A DNA stretch of 64,000 nucleotides, taken from the NCBI GenBank assembly GCA_963930655.1, contig OZ005605.1, forward strand, positions 18,483,501-18,547,500, in the 5' to 3' direction. Of the stretch, positions 23,412-35,889 are shown piece by piece. Origin of the DNA: Myrica gale. Lineage: Eukaryota > Streptophyta > Magnoliopsida > Fagales > Myricaceae. The notes beneath the pieces were generated by a model that had not been told where the DNA came from, did not search any database, and worked only from the letters and a program-made list of their open reading frames with translations. The position numbers and the translations under genes were made by a program. The stretch's first letter is position 1. Each line of letters begins with the position of its first letter.

Positions 23412-26132
23412 ATGGCCTCCCTTAGGCCCCATTCGCGCTACAGCAAGTACGATTCACGCTCTTCCACATCCTCCTCACACTACTCCGACCCGTCCTCCTC
23501 CATGGAGTTCAACAAGCTCAAATCCCCAGGGCCTGTGCACACATCTTCCTCCCGTGCACTAGTCAAGTCCAAGCCTTCCGATCTTGTTCAGACCAAGTCC
23601 AAGCCATCGAACCCTAACCTAGCCACAATGGTGAAGAAGTTCATGGAAAAGAAGTCGTCTTCGACTTCGGCAAAATCGAAGGCGGTGAATCGGACGGCGC
23701 TTGTGATTCCGTCGGATGCGATTGCCGTGGACCTGAAGAAGACGTCCAGGAAGGGTACGAGCTTCACTGGGCTGCATAAGAAGCTGTTCGGGAGTGGCAA
23801 TGGGAAGGGAACAACAGAGTGTGGGGAGAAGAAGAAGAAGGAAGTGAAGGCGTTGACGGAAGTGAAGGGAAACACGAGGACATTGGCTATGGTTCTGAGA
23901 AGCGAGAGAGAGCTTCTGGGTATGAACAAGGAGCAGGAGTTGAAGATAACTGAGCTCAAACTCATGCTCGAGGAGAAGAATAGAGAGGTCAGTGGGTCTT
24001 TCTCCTTTCTCATCAATTTTGATTGTGGGTATTGACGTTCTTTCTAATTCAGGTTGATCGCAACTTATATGAAAAAAAGGAAGAAAGCTAAAAGTGTGTT
24101 TTAGATAACTAATAGAATATAGAGATATAAAAGATTTTGAATTTTAACATGGTATATAATTTTCTCGAAAATTTCGATTTAGATTCAATTGGTAGAGTTG
24201 AATCTGTAATGTTATGCATTTGTTATTCTGCTTATAATAGTCTCTTTTCTGAAAGAAACAAATTATTAATGGAGTGTTAATTGCCACAATGCCTGATCAA
24301 TGAAACAATTGGGGGTAATTTATAGTTTCCTCGGCCTTTCTCGTATTAAGATGTTACCTACAAAACAGAGAAATGTGCATTTTTTACAACGTTGGAAGGG
24401 AGGGTGATTTTTGTATGACTATTTCTGGGGGATTTGCAGGTTGAGAAGTTGAAGGATTTGTGCTTGAAGCAAAGGGAGGAAATTAAGGCATTGAAAAGTG
24501 CGATACTATTTCCAGATGTTATGGGTTCTCAGCTTCAAGGGCTCTTGGAGAAGCAAGGCTCAGAGTTGAAACAAGCGAAACAACTCATCCCTACTCTCCA
24601 AAGGCAGGTGACTTCACTCACAGGCCAACTTCAGTGCCTTGCAGAGGATCTTGCTGAGGTATGACAATTAGCCTGCATGTATCTTCTACCCATTCAATGT
24701 TCAAACTAATGGGGTTGGTCTTTGAAATTAGTTTGAAGCCATATACGACCGATCCTTCACAAAACTAAAGAGTTAACCTGTGGAAATTGAGTTTTGTGCA
24801 CGTGATATTCTGGGATTTCACGACGGAATTGGAACAACTCATTGCGTCTTGAAATTCTAAGATTATTGTCAAACTTGGGTAGCAATACTTACTGTGATGA
24901 ACAGTATATTCGTACTGAAAAGCAGCCAAGTGACTGCCTATTAAGATGTCAACAATGTTGTACCTTCTTAGCCAAGAGATCAAGCGGCTTTATTCATTCC
25001 GGTATGGAATCTGGCCTAGTAGTGGCTAGAAAGTTTAGTCTAAAGGTTCACACTGAAGTTCCAATGATTTATTTCTCGTCTTCTTGTCTTGACAACAAAA
25101 TTTTGTGGTCTTTGTCATAAGGTTCTAAGAGAGTTGGGTGAGCGAAATTACAATGTAGTCTCAATTGCAGTGGAAACCTCTAAACTGGAATGGAACATAA
25201 TTTGAACTTCTTATCCATATCGACATATAACAAAACTCAAGAGTTAGATGGTCATAGTGTACTTTAATTGATTGATCAGTAATTAGGAAATTCCCCTCTA
25301 ACATGATGGGCTAATTTATCGGCTGGATACAAGTCCTTATGCTTTCTGGTGTTGCCATAACATTTGCTTCAAATTACGGTAAATTTCCGATGTTATCTGA
25401 GATTCACTGCGTGTCCGTACAGGTGAAAGCAGACAAACATTCTGAGAGGGCATGCTTCCAGCGTCACAGCAGTTCGCCAAGGACGCCAATATATGATCAC
25501 GAACAGGCTTCTAATTCTTTGGTATGCATGCCTTAATCGAAGTTTCAAACCATCACTGGTAGCTATAGTTGGTATAAATATTGGGCTACAGCTGGGTTTG
25601 TTGTTCGGGATTAGTTCTAGTGTTAAAATCACTTCAATCCTACTTCTATCAAAGCGGAATGGGCATCTTAACTTTCTATTTCATTCTAGAAATAATTCCA
25701 ATTGTTATCTAATCACAAAGTTGTGCAGGAATTCAGCTCTGGTGATCCAACAACTCCTGGTAATGGTAGCCCAGATGACATGCTTCTCAAGGATTTGAAC
25801 CCCTGTTTAACCCCATATTATGCCAAGACAAAATTTAAGGTAAGCGGGCAACCTTTTATTCATCCCTTCATACAGTCATTGTGCTGTAAACATGTTTAAA
25901 TCGAGGACTTGATATTTTGCAGGAATTTGATGCAATAGGCTACGGTTCTCCAGATGATGATAACCTTTCCAAACACATGGAGTTTGGGTTTGGCTCTCAA
26001 ATGAGGAAGATGTCCCAAAGTTCTGAATGCTGCCAAAATGTCAATAAAGGGAGCACCATGGCCCGACCAACTCGTAGATCGGAGGAAACCAAATGCATTT
26101 ATGGGAATCAAACGCACCGTAAACTAATCTAG
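23412..26132 (+). CDS. Plant coiled-coil protein of unknown function
   Basis: Five exons: 23412-23987, 24440-24658, 25423-25521, 25729-25839 and 25923-26132, all with GT-AG introns in phase 0. The frame is intact at 404 aa. The first 150 residues are Ser/Lys-rich and look disordered (MASLRPHSRYSKYDSRSSTS). Residues about 155-265 form a coiled coil (NTRTLAMVLRSERELL, EQELKITELKLMLEEKNREV, LKQREEIKALKSAILFPDVM, LQRQVTSLTGQLQCLAEDLA). The C-terminus is polar, with SPRTPIYD, CLTPYY and EFDAIGYGSPDDD. I recognise it as a plant-specific type with no assigned role; no catalytic domain is visible. The first ATG after the leader (AAAATGGCC, good context) was chosen. The gene converges on SERP/RAMP4, with 563 bp between stop codons. 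Confidence 0.85.
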
Positions 26133-26695
26133 AAAATGTTAGTCCTTCCACGTCTGTCGAACATTGATCTCTTGCTCACTTCTATCATTGTAAGTCATAC
26201 GAGCAGTACATTGCTCTCCAATCAAGTAGCAGAAGATAATGTATGCCCTTGAACGTAGAAGTTTCAAGTGAACTATTCCCTGTAAATGGCGATTTTAAAG
26301 GACATCAATAGAATGCGAAATAAGTTTCTCCATTCAGTTAAAGATTGGCCATGAAGCAAGTTTTTCACACCTAAATTCTGACTCATAAGCAAAGCTCATT
26401 TGAAGGTTTTTAATTTGAAATCATTATTCTTTGCTGGCCTCTTTTCTCCTGACACTTTTTTCATCCAAACCCTACGCTCTCTCTACCTCCCCAAGTAAAC
26501 AAGCACTCCTACAATGAAGTTGTATGTTGAGAAAAATCCAGAGCAAGAGCTTAGAGAAACAGGCTGGAAACTGCACAAAATGGAAGGAGAACACTACTGT
26601 TTTATTATTCAAGAAGGAAGCAAAGTTGTTCTAAGTACATCCTTGATCTTCATTCCAACACATCAATGTCACACAAAACTTCCTTTTGCAGTTCC

Positions 26696-28979
26696 TCAGG
26701 CCATCCCACCGCTTGTAGCTGTCCTAATTATCTGGAAAAGAACTGCCAACAAAACAAAAGGGGAAAGGTAGCTGTCCCAATTAATCAATTGCATGTCTGA
26801 AAAATAAAAAGGTTTCAACTTAAATCCCCTCCAACAACTTCAGGCGTCTGTATATATCAGACAACGATGCTATGAACCAGTTAAGTGTCTCTAGGTCCCA
26901 CATTAAATGCTCCCCTCCTAGCCCTCTAAGTTATCTTACAGTATGGGTGTCAACAACTAGAGACATGCTGGTAGCTTCAATGCATCCCAGAATGTAGAAT
27001 GAGGACAACGAAGAATGTCGCATTTCTATAGCCCACATGCTGTCAGAATCACAACATAACAGATGATAAAGCTCAAATCCTCATGTGACAAAATGTTGAT
27101 TTTAGAAGTAATTCCTGCAACTTTTGTCACGAGATTAAAGTGGAAAATCTGTCATGCTGCCGTAAATGGAATATGTGATAAGAATAAAGAGCCAGTCAAC
27201 AAGTTAGAGGTCATACATGATCCAACGACAACAAAGACAAAGAAACCAAGAACGATGGGCCCAACCGGGTAGTCATATCCCCTTTTAGACGAGGATTCGG
27301 GCACTGATCCCCCCCTCTTTGTGATGTTCTTCTGAAATTTTGCCACCTTCTTGTCTGCAAGGCGCTTTGAAGTGGTCTGTCAAATCCATTAAAAAATAAT
27401 ATACATGTTTCTCAAAGTTATAAACTTTGCTGATATACCAGACACAAAATATAAAAAAACAAAGAGCACAACCAAATAAACTAGTATGTGGCACACGAAA
27501 AAAGATTCACATGCACAACAAACATTGAAACTACCAACTGTAACCAAACTTCTGAAGTTAAGGAGAAGCTGGAGCACCAGATACACCATACATGAGAGGT
27601 AACACTACGATGCACGTATCTATTCAATTATGAGCATTCACGTATGAAAAGGAACGTAAACACTATTCGCTTGCACTAGGGAGCTTTTGCTGGGAAGTTC
27701 TACTTAACAAGTGCAGGTGCCAAAAAATGTAAAAGACTGATCTCTAGCCCAACCTCCATACCCACAAAGAGAAAGTATTTAAAAAGAAAGAATTATAAAT
27801 CATAAGATTCGAGCTTTGGATCTTAAAATGAGAAACAAAAAGCATTTCTGAAAGAACAAAAAAATGAGTACATACTCTCCATTCAGAAGGATAACCGGAG
27901 AGCATTTCGTCAAATAAAAGCGACAGGACAATTACTGAGCAATAATACTAGAAAATGCAATCAGAATTAGCAAATCAACATGCATAGTTGGATACTTTGA
28001 GTCAATAATGGGCAGCGGTAGGGGCGGTTCTAAGGTAATTGAGGCCTTAGGCGAAACCTCAAAATGAGAAAAGAGTCTAATCTTTTTAAATAGTTTAATG
28101 TTTCAATTGGAGTATTAGTCTCTATTTTTAAAATCTCTTTCAACACTTTCAATTCTGAAAAATAAATCTAAACCATCAATATCAGCATGATCTTCATGTT
28201 TTAAAACATTTTCAAATACAAGGCAAAAAAAATTAAATGAGTTAGGTGTGAGATTTTATAAGATTTCTCGAATCAATTGCTAACTCAATTTTAAGGAGAT
28301 TTTATAGGATATTGATTTAATGAAATTTCGTCTGAATCAATTTGTAATTAAATCTTTTAAATAGAGAGACGTTATAGGGCTCTTTATAAAATAAAAATTA
28401 ATTAACTAGATTTATAGGGTTGATCATGCTTTAATATAGGAGACTTTATTATAGAGATTTTATAGGATTGATTTTATTGAATTTCCTTTGAATCAATTTG
28501 CAATTAATATCTTTTAAATAGAGAGACGTTATAGGGTTGATCAATACAAGCAATTTTATTAAAGGTTAAAGAGTTAATGGTTACTTCAATCAAGAAGATT
28601 TAATAGGCCTCTGTAAGAGTTAATGATTACTTTTATCAAGGAGATTTAACAGGTCTTTTTATAGAATAAAAACTAATTAACTAAAATTCTATACAAATAG
28701 TTTTAAGGTAAACTTTTTGAGGCCTTATCATTAAATATTTTTTAAATACCTATTAAATAAAATTTTTAATTGGGGGCCTTAGGCAACCGCCTACCCTGCC
28801 TATAGCTGGAGCCACCCCTGGGCAGCGGTAGAATAACAAAATGGAAAACAACATCAATGTTTCCAGAAAACCGAAACCAGAACGCAAATTAAATCACATT
28901 CAATTACAGATTCAAACGACACAGAGAAAGGAGAACCAGAAGACGAAAGGGTACATGAATTTCACAGGGTTCTTACCAT
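26696..28979 (-). CDS. Stress-associated ER protein SERP/RAMP4
   Basis: Small tail-anchored ER membrane protein that binds the Sec61 translocon and protects nascent membrane proteins during stress. Exon 1 carries only the ATG (28977-28979), directly followed by GTAAGA. Exon 2 is 27217-27376 (TTSKRLADKKVAKFQKNITK, then PVGPIVLGFFVFVVV). Exon 3 is 26696-26742 (LFQIIRTATSGGMA, stop). Phases match and give 69 aa, the family's normal size, with the single C-terminal transmembrane segment at about residues 40-59. Intron 2 is 474 bp. Intron 1 is 1600 bp, half of it a transposon (28020-28819). Intact by sequence. Confidence 0.93.
28020..28819. mobile_element. 800-bp non-autonomous TIR transposon in SERP intron 1
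   Basis: Flanked by identical 10-bp direct repeats GGGCAGCGGT (28010-28019 and 28820-28829). Ends AGGGGCGGTTCTAAGG and (complement) AGGGGTGGCTCCAGC form short imperfect inverted repeats. Interior is very AT-rich without a transposase frame. It carries internal direct repeats, for example TTTTAAATAGAGAGACGTTATAGGG at about 28353 and 28510, and AGAGTTAATG(G/A)TTACTT at about 28570 and 28615. The target-site length fits a hAT (8 bp) or Mutator-like (9 bp) element, both extended by chance. The sharp duplication indicates fairly recent insertion. Confidence 0.75.
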
Positions 28980-29423
28980 GTTTGGTGATATGGATTTAGG
29001 AAGAGGGAGAAACCTGCAAAGTGCCTTTTTTTGACGAAACCTATTCGTTGTATTCCGCTGGTTTCTTGTAACTACGTGTCGGAGCAGCAGCAGAACATGT
29101 TTTCGGCATTTTTTTCTTATCCCGTTTTTTCCTCTAGACTTCCGACCGTACAAAGTCTAGAACAAGCATTTCGTAACGGAACGTAGCCAATTGTTTTTTT
29201 TAAACAAGCTTCGTGTAACGTAGAAAATTCGTTACTAAAACCATTAAAAATAGCGGAGTACCCTCCAAAGGTGAGCTTGTCTTTAAAAAAAAAAATCAAA
29301 ACAAATTTTATTCCAAAAACAAAACACCAAAAAACCAAACACATCAAGGATGGTCAGTTTCAGAATAAAACTAAGATAAATATAAAGAAAACTCAAAAAT
29401 ATGGGGAATACCAGCTAAATTAA

Positions 29424-29588
29424 GGACATGTTTATTTGTTTGTCCAAAATTTTGGAGCCCCAAAAATTTTAACAAAACAAACATATTTCAAATTTTCAAC
29501 TTTTACATATACATTTCAAACTTTTCACAAATCTCAAAAAACTTCAACATTCAAAAAATTTCCAAAATTTTGATAAACAAACAACTCC
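29424..29588. mobile_element. Tourist-like MITE, 165 bp
   Basis: Ends GGACATGTTTATTTGTTTG and (complement) GGAGTTGTTTGTTTATC, both followed inward by CAAAATTTTGG. Flanked by TAA on each side (29421-29423, 29589-29591), the trinucleotide target of PIF/Harbinger elements. Confidence 0.65.
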
Positions 29589-29699
29589 TAAACTTAACGG
29601 CGATCCAACGAATAAGGTGATGCACTAACACATTTACATCTCCTAAGATATGATCAGAATGTCAACTCAAGAACGATTGACCAGCGTGATGAATCTCCT

Positions 29700-29954
29700 T
29701 CGCAGTAGAAAAAATACGTCACTCAAAATAGCGTGGCCAGGACTGTATTGCTTTGATAACTAGCTCAGAGTCACACTCCAAAAAAAAATGTCACGAAAAC
29801 CCAATTCGGCAATAAACTCCATTCCCATTTTGGCGGCATGTGCTTCACCAATGAGAGGTTCCATTTTTTTAGCACCTGCAACAAGGACAGCACCCTGACA
29901 ATCACGAGCAATAGCAGCAATAACAACAAAGTTGTCACGGATTGCATCGTCCAC
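29700..29954 (-). pseudogene. LINE-type RNase H fragment
   Basis: Minus-strand frame reads NFVVIAAIARDCQGAVLVAG, then EPLIGEAHAAKMGMEFIAEL. After a one-base shift near 29785 comes ECDSELVIKAIQSW. This is the plant RNase H-like domain at the end of non-LTR retrotransposon polyproteins, with the conserved E and D positions. Frameshifted, no RT nearby, so a dead remnant. Confidence 0.75.
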
Positions 29955-30199
29955 GTTAAAGCTTGAACGGTGGGTTGAGCTTGTCAGATGTAAGAAAACT
30001 GAGAAACGTTATTATGCTTTGTTAGCCAAATGTACCTTCCTAAATGCTTCCAGCAAAAAAGTTCGACACAAAAAACAAGAGTTGAACCTACAATAATTTT
30101 CCACGGCTAACAGACCTTATACAATATTTTTTTATAACTTCGTTGTATTTTTGAAAATGTTTTCGTTTAATTGTTAAAAAAATAATAGAAAGATATTTA

Positions 30200-30376
30200 G
30201 GGTGCGTTTGTATACCAAAATTTTAACAGAATTAAATATTACAATATAATCTCTCTCCCCACCAAATCATTACTATTTACTACAAAAAAATATAAAAAAT
30301 TATCTCTCTCTTCACTTTTTCACTAAACTCAATACCTAAAATTTTAACACTAAAATTTTACGACACAAACACAACC
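30200..30376. mobile_element. Tourist-like MITE, 177 bp
   Basis: Left end GGGTGCGTTTGTATACC and complement of right end GGTTGTGTTTGTGTCG, each running into AAAATTTTA. TTA on both sides (30197-30199, 30377-30379). The core contains AATCTCTCTC/CCAAATCAT motifs also found in the elements at 51711 and 52629, so these three belong to one family. Confidence 0.75.
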
Positions 30377-30379
30377 TTA

Positions 30380-31401
30380 GAAAGTGAATTTTTTAAAATT
30401 TATTTCTTAATGACAACGTAACCTAATATGTTTATACAAAAAATAGAGTAATTTGTATGAATTTTTGTAATAATTGTTTTGTTATTTTTTTTTACAAAAT
30501 CGAAGCCAGGAAATTTGATTAAAGATAAAAATATTTTTATTGAGTAAAAAATTCTATTTTAGTTAAAAAAAAAAATTTAATTTAAAAAAAGGCACGAAAA
30601 CCATACTAATTATAAGCTTTTAAATCTTGACATAGATAAAATTTTCAGTTAATTGGAAAAAATTAATTTTTAATGTTAATCAATTCATATTTTATATTCG
30701 TCATTTTAAGAGGGTAAAATTATAATTTAAAATAAAAAATTAAAATTATCTGAAATTAATAATTAATGAATATATAAGGTGACAAAAATAATAAATACGT
30801 GATAATACAAAGTGTAAAATTTATTTATTCTTAATTTTTAAGAAATAATTAACAAAAACTACACTTTACATTGGGAATCTAAACTCACTCTCGAGTGGTT
30901 CAGATAATTGTACTAACTGAGAACAAAAGATTTCGGGAGTACATTAGGAAACGATGATTGAAATCACGAATATGATAACAACGTCGAAAAACCAATTTTG
31001 TTTCAGAAGCAGCCCACTGGTTTCTCGGCCTGTTCGATAACCTTATTCAGATACGAGAGTAAATGGACGAAGACCAAGAACATACGTGAATGGAGAGAAT
31101 TTAATCTGGAACTCTTAACCTAAGAATGGAAATGGTAAAGGACCATACACCACCATAAAATAAAATATTTCGTATGACATAGGCACATTACTTTTTTTTT
31201 TCCCTAGCAACCAATACAAAATATATACATGAAGAAAAAAAATAAAAAAGAAATCTGTTTACTCTATCAAAACTGGACTCCTTTGGTAGATGCACTGCCC
31301 AGAACAAGCGATGGGCACGCAATCTGAGGTGCCGGGCGTGGAGAGAGACGTTTACGAAGTTCCGACGATATTCAGAGTCGGAAATAGGAGAGCAGAACTT
31401 C
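30380..31401. other. AT-rich spacer and NAR1 3' flank
   Basis: Very AT-rich, no recognisable coding frame. The last few hundred bases probably hold the NAR1 3' UTR. Confidence 0.4.
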
Positions 31402-34400
31402 TCACCAATTGTGCAATTGAGAAGTAATGCTTTTTACCAAGGGATGGTATTCTGTGTGCATGAGTCTCTTAGCTTTCTCCGAACCAGGTTGCTCAAGCCA
31501 TTCCTCATATAAGCTTTTCACGAGGGGGTTCTTGAACGGATCAGCTACTAGAACCTGTATGGTATTAGAACGTAGATGATAAGTAAAGTCCATGACTCCC
31601 TCAAGGGTTGGATTTGAAATCTAATATAATGCACAAACACGTAACTCTATCCACGAGAACTAGAGTACAACAGCGAGAGAAAGTCATCACTTTCACAACA
31701 CCAAATAGTCACTTACATTTTCCCTATAAATAGCTTCTAATAACTGAATCAACTCCTTTTGAGTTTGCCCAAGCTTTGGCTTGATTTGACCTCCACCATT
31801 CAAGCAACCTATTAAAGTTACAAATTTTACGTCAAAATGAAGGAAATTAACATAAATGTCATAAAACGTGTACTAATCATAAAATCAGATGGATATTGAA
31901 AATAAAAGGGATTGGAGAAAAGAATAACACCTGCAGGACATGCCATGATCTCCAGGAAATGGTAATCACATTTTCCACTTTTAATTCTTCTGACCACATT
32001 TTGCAGGTTTCGGAAGCCATAACACAACGCAAATTTCAGAACAGTTTTCCCCTCGACCTACATTTAAAAGAATGGCATGAGCTCTTGTATCTTAACAAAT
32101 TTTTTTTGATGATCAATATTTTGTATCTAAAAATAAGCCGCAAAATGAAGATTTATCATGCATTTCATCCAAGAATTTTGAAACTATTCCAGTAGGCAAC
32201 AAAAGATGCACGAGTAGAAACGGGTTCACCAATTGGACGTGTCAAACATTTGGAGCAACATAAATGACATTCCGAGAAGTATGAGTGCCCAGGATTGAGT
32301 TCAAAGTGCGATTAAGTTCATATCAGTGAAAGCTCTAACCAGTGGGGTCTTCAAATTCTAAACCCCATCTTGTTGAATGATGTGGTTACAATTAGTTTCC
32401 AACAATGAACTCTCCGTAGTCCTGAAGCTACACAAAGCTAAATTGAGATAGGATGACTTACTTCCAGAGTCACTTCTTGGAAATCTGAATTTCTAATTGT
32501 TCTGAAGTCAAGAGGACCATCAATTTCTCTCCCAAAGAGTGTTTTAGCAGCATATCGAAAAATAGTTTCAGCATAACCTCCAGAGCTTCCACGGACCCCA
32601 TAGAGATGCCCTTCTTCATTAACATTTGTCAGGCTGCAGGGAGATCACAAGAAACTATGGGCAAAACAACTCTAAAAGACAGAAGAAACTCCGAGAGGAC
32701 AAGGTTAATTACATCTTATCAAGTGGGGACTCTTCCAAGGCTCTAAAATCCACTGCTTTTAACTGCAAACATGACGCCAAGAAATTAATATGAATAAGTA
32801 GCTGTTGTTTAGAAGAACACTACAATATAGCAGTGAGTTTGCACAGAGAATCTCACCTGTATCAATTCTAAAACTTCCCCCGAGGTTAACACAGAATCTA
32901 CCTCGATAATCCTAACGCCATTTTCATACATTTCACCTTGCGATTCCACTTCAAGTACAAAGTCCTCCCTGGCAGCCTCAAGCTTCTTATCATAACAAGG
33001 CATTACAGTAACATGGTACACCTCGCCTGGCCTGATAAGTAAAATATTAAGCAATGAAATCACAATCAAGAACTGACTATCCAACCACATCAAGATAGAA
33101 CAAGAAAAACTAACTCCTTAACACATATTTCCAAGACTCAACAAATGACAGTAATCATCTTCTTGATACAGAGGAGCATCGAGGGATAGGACAATGATTT
33201 CGCAATTTAGTTTCTTTAAAGATTGTTTGCGGTGGACCGGGAAGAAGGGATCTACGTGTTTAGAAAATCAATATCATCTTTGGGGTAGGGGTCGGTATGA
33301 TCCATTAATATTGTGGTATCAAGATCTGCCCCAGCTTGCAGTTATTCCATCAGACAGTCAAAACAACGCTAAGAACATAAAACTGATGATTTATAATCCC
33401 ATTTAAAATTTCATCTCCAGCCTGACTTACTCAGCAATATGATAGCCTCAAACAGTAAAAAAATAAAAAGGCTTATACTAGAATTTTAAAAAGAAAATCT
33501 TATAAACATAAAACTCCAAAAGGAGATATGAGAATGACACGAATTATCTGAATATGGGAAAACGACCTATTAGATTGGATATATTACCTAAAACCCAATT
33601 CGTGGCACAACCGATGCTTCACTATAGATCCAATTGTCTGCTGAGGGCTCTTCACCGAAGAAATAAAAGGCAGAATATAGGATCCAAGTTGTTTTTCAGC
33701 ATAGCATATCCAACCTGCAATCAAGAAGCCGTCAACCCTTCATGTAATGCATAATAACAAAACTACTTCAGTTCTGACAAACCGTCTTTAAAGAATTGAA
33801 TATTGTTTGTCCTAGACTCCATCCTGACTTAGCTATCTACAAAACCACATATCTATTAAGCTATTTAACACGTCGTTGATGCAGCTGATAGATGGTATTT
33901 CAAAATGAAATCCACCCCTCCCTCTCCCCCCCTTTTCTCTCTCCCACCCAAAAAAAAAATCTCTGGTTTGTCTGATGTAGTACCTGGACATGCCGATGAA
34001 ATCATGGGTAGGGATGGTTTACATTGTTCATCATCCATTCCTTGGCTTTGTTTGTACCTCATGATGTATTCGTTACAAGATTCAATAAGAGCCAAATCTC
34101 TACTGCAACTTGTATCAAAGACTGCCTTTACTCCCAAGGACTTAAAAAAAGTTGCGAGTTTCTTGAAAACCTAAAAAATGGGACAAAACTGACTGTTAGA
34201 AAGGACTACTTAAGACTGGACTTCAACACAACAAACAGAAGAGGAAATCCTACTTTGTGAATTAACCTTACATCAACCATCGAAAGAGTACATGGAAAGC
34301 ACGAAAAACACAATAGGTATAGTCGGGAGTGTTATAGATTTACCTGTAACGGAGAAATGCCAAAATGAATTGCGAGGGATGCTCTTGACTGGGGAGAGAG

Positions 34401-35727
34401 CGACACAATCACAGCCTTCCCTTTATTGATGTTAGAAAGAAACTCATCCAAACTTTGCTTCTCCAGCATAACTGTCTCGGCCGATGTTACACACCCACTA
34501 CAAATAAATAAAAAATGTTGAGTTCCACTTGAAGGTTACCACAGGCCATGTAATGCTATGTACAAGGACAAAGTATTTGCATCCACAGCAATTTATCCTG
34601 AATCGCTGAGCAAGTCTCTATTATGCAATTCCTCTAAGGATGATTTGGAAAATAGCTCCCTTACAGTGAAAGATTAAGCAAAACATAACGTATATGCGGA
34701 TAGAATTTTCTTAAACTTCTCCAATTATTAGGTTTGCATTTCAAAGATGGTTAGTCACATGACTAGCAATAACGTGGTGAATATTGGACCAAATAATTCA
34801 TTCCTACAAGACGTACAAACATGGCAACCATTGAGTTCAATACCAAATGTCCTAAACCTCATTCCCCCGACTTAAGATACACAAGCTGAAACAAAACACC
34901 CTGCAGAATCGGATTGGTTTCCTTTCCATTTTTTTGCCTCAATTCAAAAGAGAGAGACAAGCATGGGACCCTACAACAATCTCTGCAACCTGCGTAAAGT
35001 TTTCCCTTGAGCATTTAATTTTCGTTGTCTTTCCCTCACCAAATTGGCCCCTCCGATGAAACACACAAAGATAACCATCTAAGAGACTATACTAAAATTA
35101 AACAAATAAAAATGTATCAAAAAAAGCCTACAAACAACAAAATCATCGCAAAACATCTGGATGAGGCCTAAATACACATTCAAGTCACTCATCTGAAGCA
35201 TTCTACTTCTTCGAGGTCACTGAATTCGCCTTTAATGGTTTGTTTGTTGCATAAAGCTTCTAATTAAAAAGTAAGAGACAGACAAACAGATAAATTACCT
35301 GCATGCTAAGCAGTCCTTGAGAGAAATTTTAACTGGGTCTGTCTGCAGTTGCTTGCTCGAAGTCGAAACCTTCACCAAATATTGATAACATATCATCAAA
35401 CACAACGAATAGAAACTTTCGATTTCCATATTTCACCCCAACAAAATCTTAACAACTAATATTGTGCCTCCCTAATAGCCGTTCAATCAAAAAAATCCCC
35501 CCCCCAGCCCAATAAAAGAAGGAATTGCATAATTCAAGATCAGATTATATTAAAAAAATAAGCAAAATTTGAAGAGAGCGAAGAAATTGGAGCAAACATA
35601 CCTCAGCTTTATCAGGCTTGGTTGGGTTGGTTTTAAGCCCCTTGAGAGAAACTATGCACGCCTGCGAAGGTGCTATGAAATCGCTCAGATCTCCGATCCG
35701 AAGCGTGGCCGAGAATTTCTCTGACAT
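31402..35727 (-). CDS. NAR1: Cytosolic Fe-S assembly protein NAR1
   Basis: [FeFe]-hydrogenase-like protein of the cytosolic iron-sulfur assembly (CIA) pathway (GOLLUM in Arabidopsis). It hands Fe-S clusters from the scaffold to the targeting complex. Eleven exons: 35602-35727, 35299-35369, 34344-34497, 33984-34170, 33588-33714, 32857-33031, 32713-32762, 32462-32633, 31931-32057, 31717-31808, 31402-31554. These total 1434 nt, an intact 477 aa, as in other plants. N-terminal cluster cysteines are C24, C62, C65, C68 (KDCLACSGC). H-cluster-like cysteines are C178 (SACPGW), C234 (MPCYDKK), and C394 and C398 ([13 protein letters not shown]). C-terminal Trp (QLHNW) present, as expected for targeting-complex recognition. 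All introns GT-AG. Start ATG is the first in frame with the conserved [14 protein letters not shown]. Confidence 0.95.
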
Positions 35728-35865
35728 CTCCGTGTGTGTGTCTCTCTCTAGTAGCCAAAATTGCTTCTTAGGGAACGCGTTGTCGTAAATCACCACCGGA
35801 ATCGCAATCCACAACAGCGAGATCAATCCGAATTCGAAGACTTATTAGTCGACTGTATTCGTATG

Positions 35866-35874
35866 CTAGGGTTT
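35866..35874 (-). promoter_or_regulatory. Telo-box-like motif upstream of NAR1
   Basis: Minus strand AAACCCTAG about 140 bp upstream of the NAR1 ATG, similar to telo-boxes of housekeeping plant genes. Confidence 0.35.
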
Positions 35875-35889
35875 TAATTTTCTTTCAAG

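Noticed and set aside
27285..27589. Minus-strand frames over and beside SERP exon 2
   Set aside because: Out-of-frame readings of exon 2 and its upstream intron; the real frame is fixed by the conserved protein and matching splice phases.
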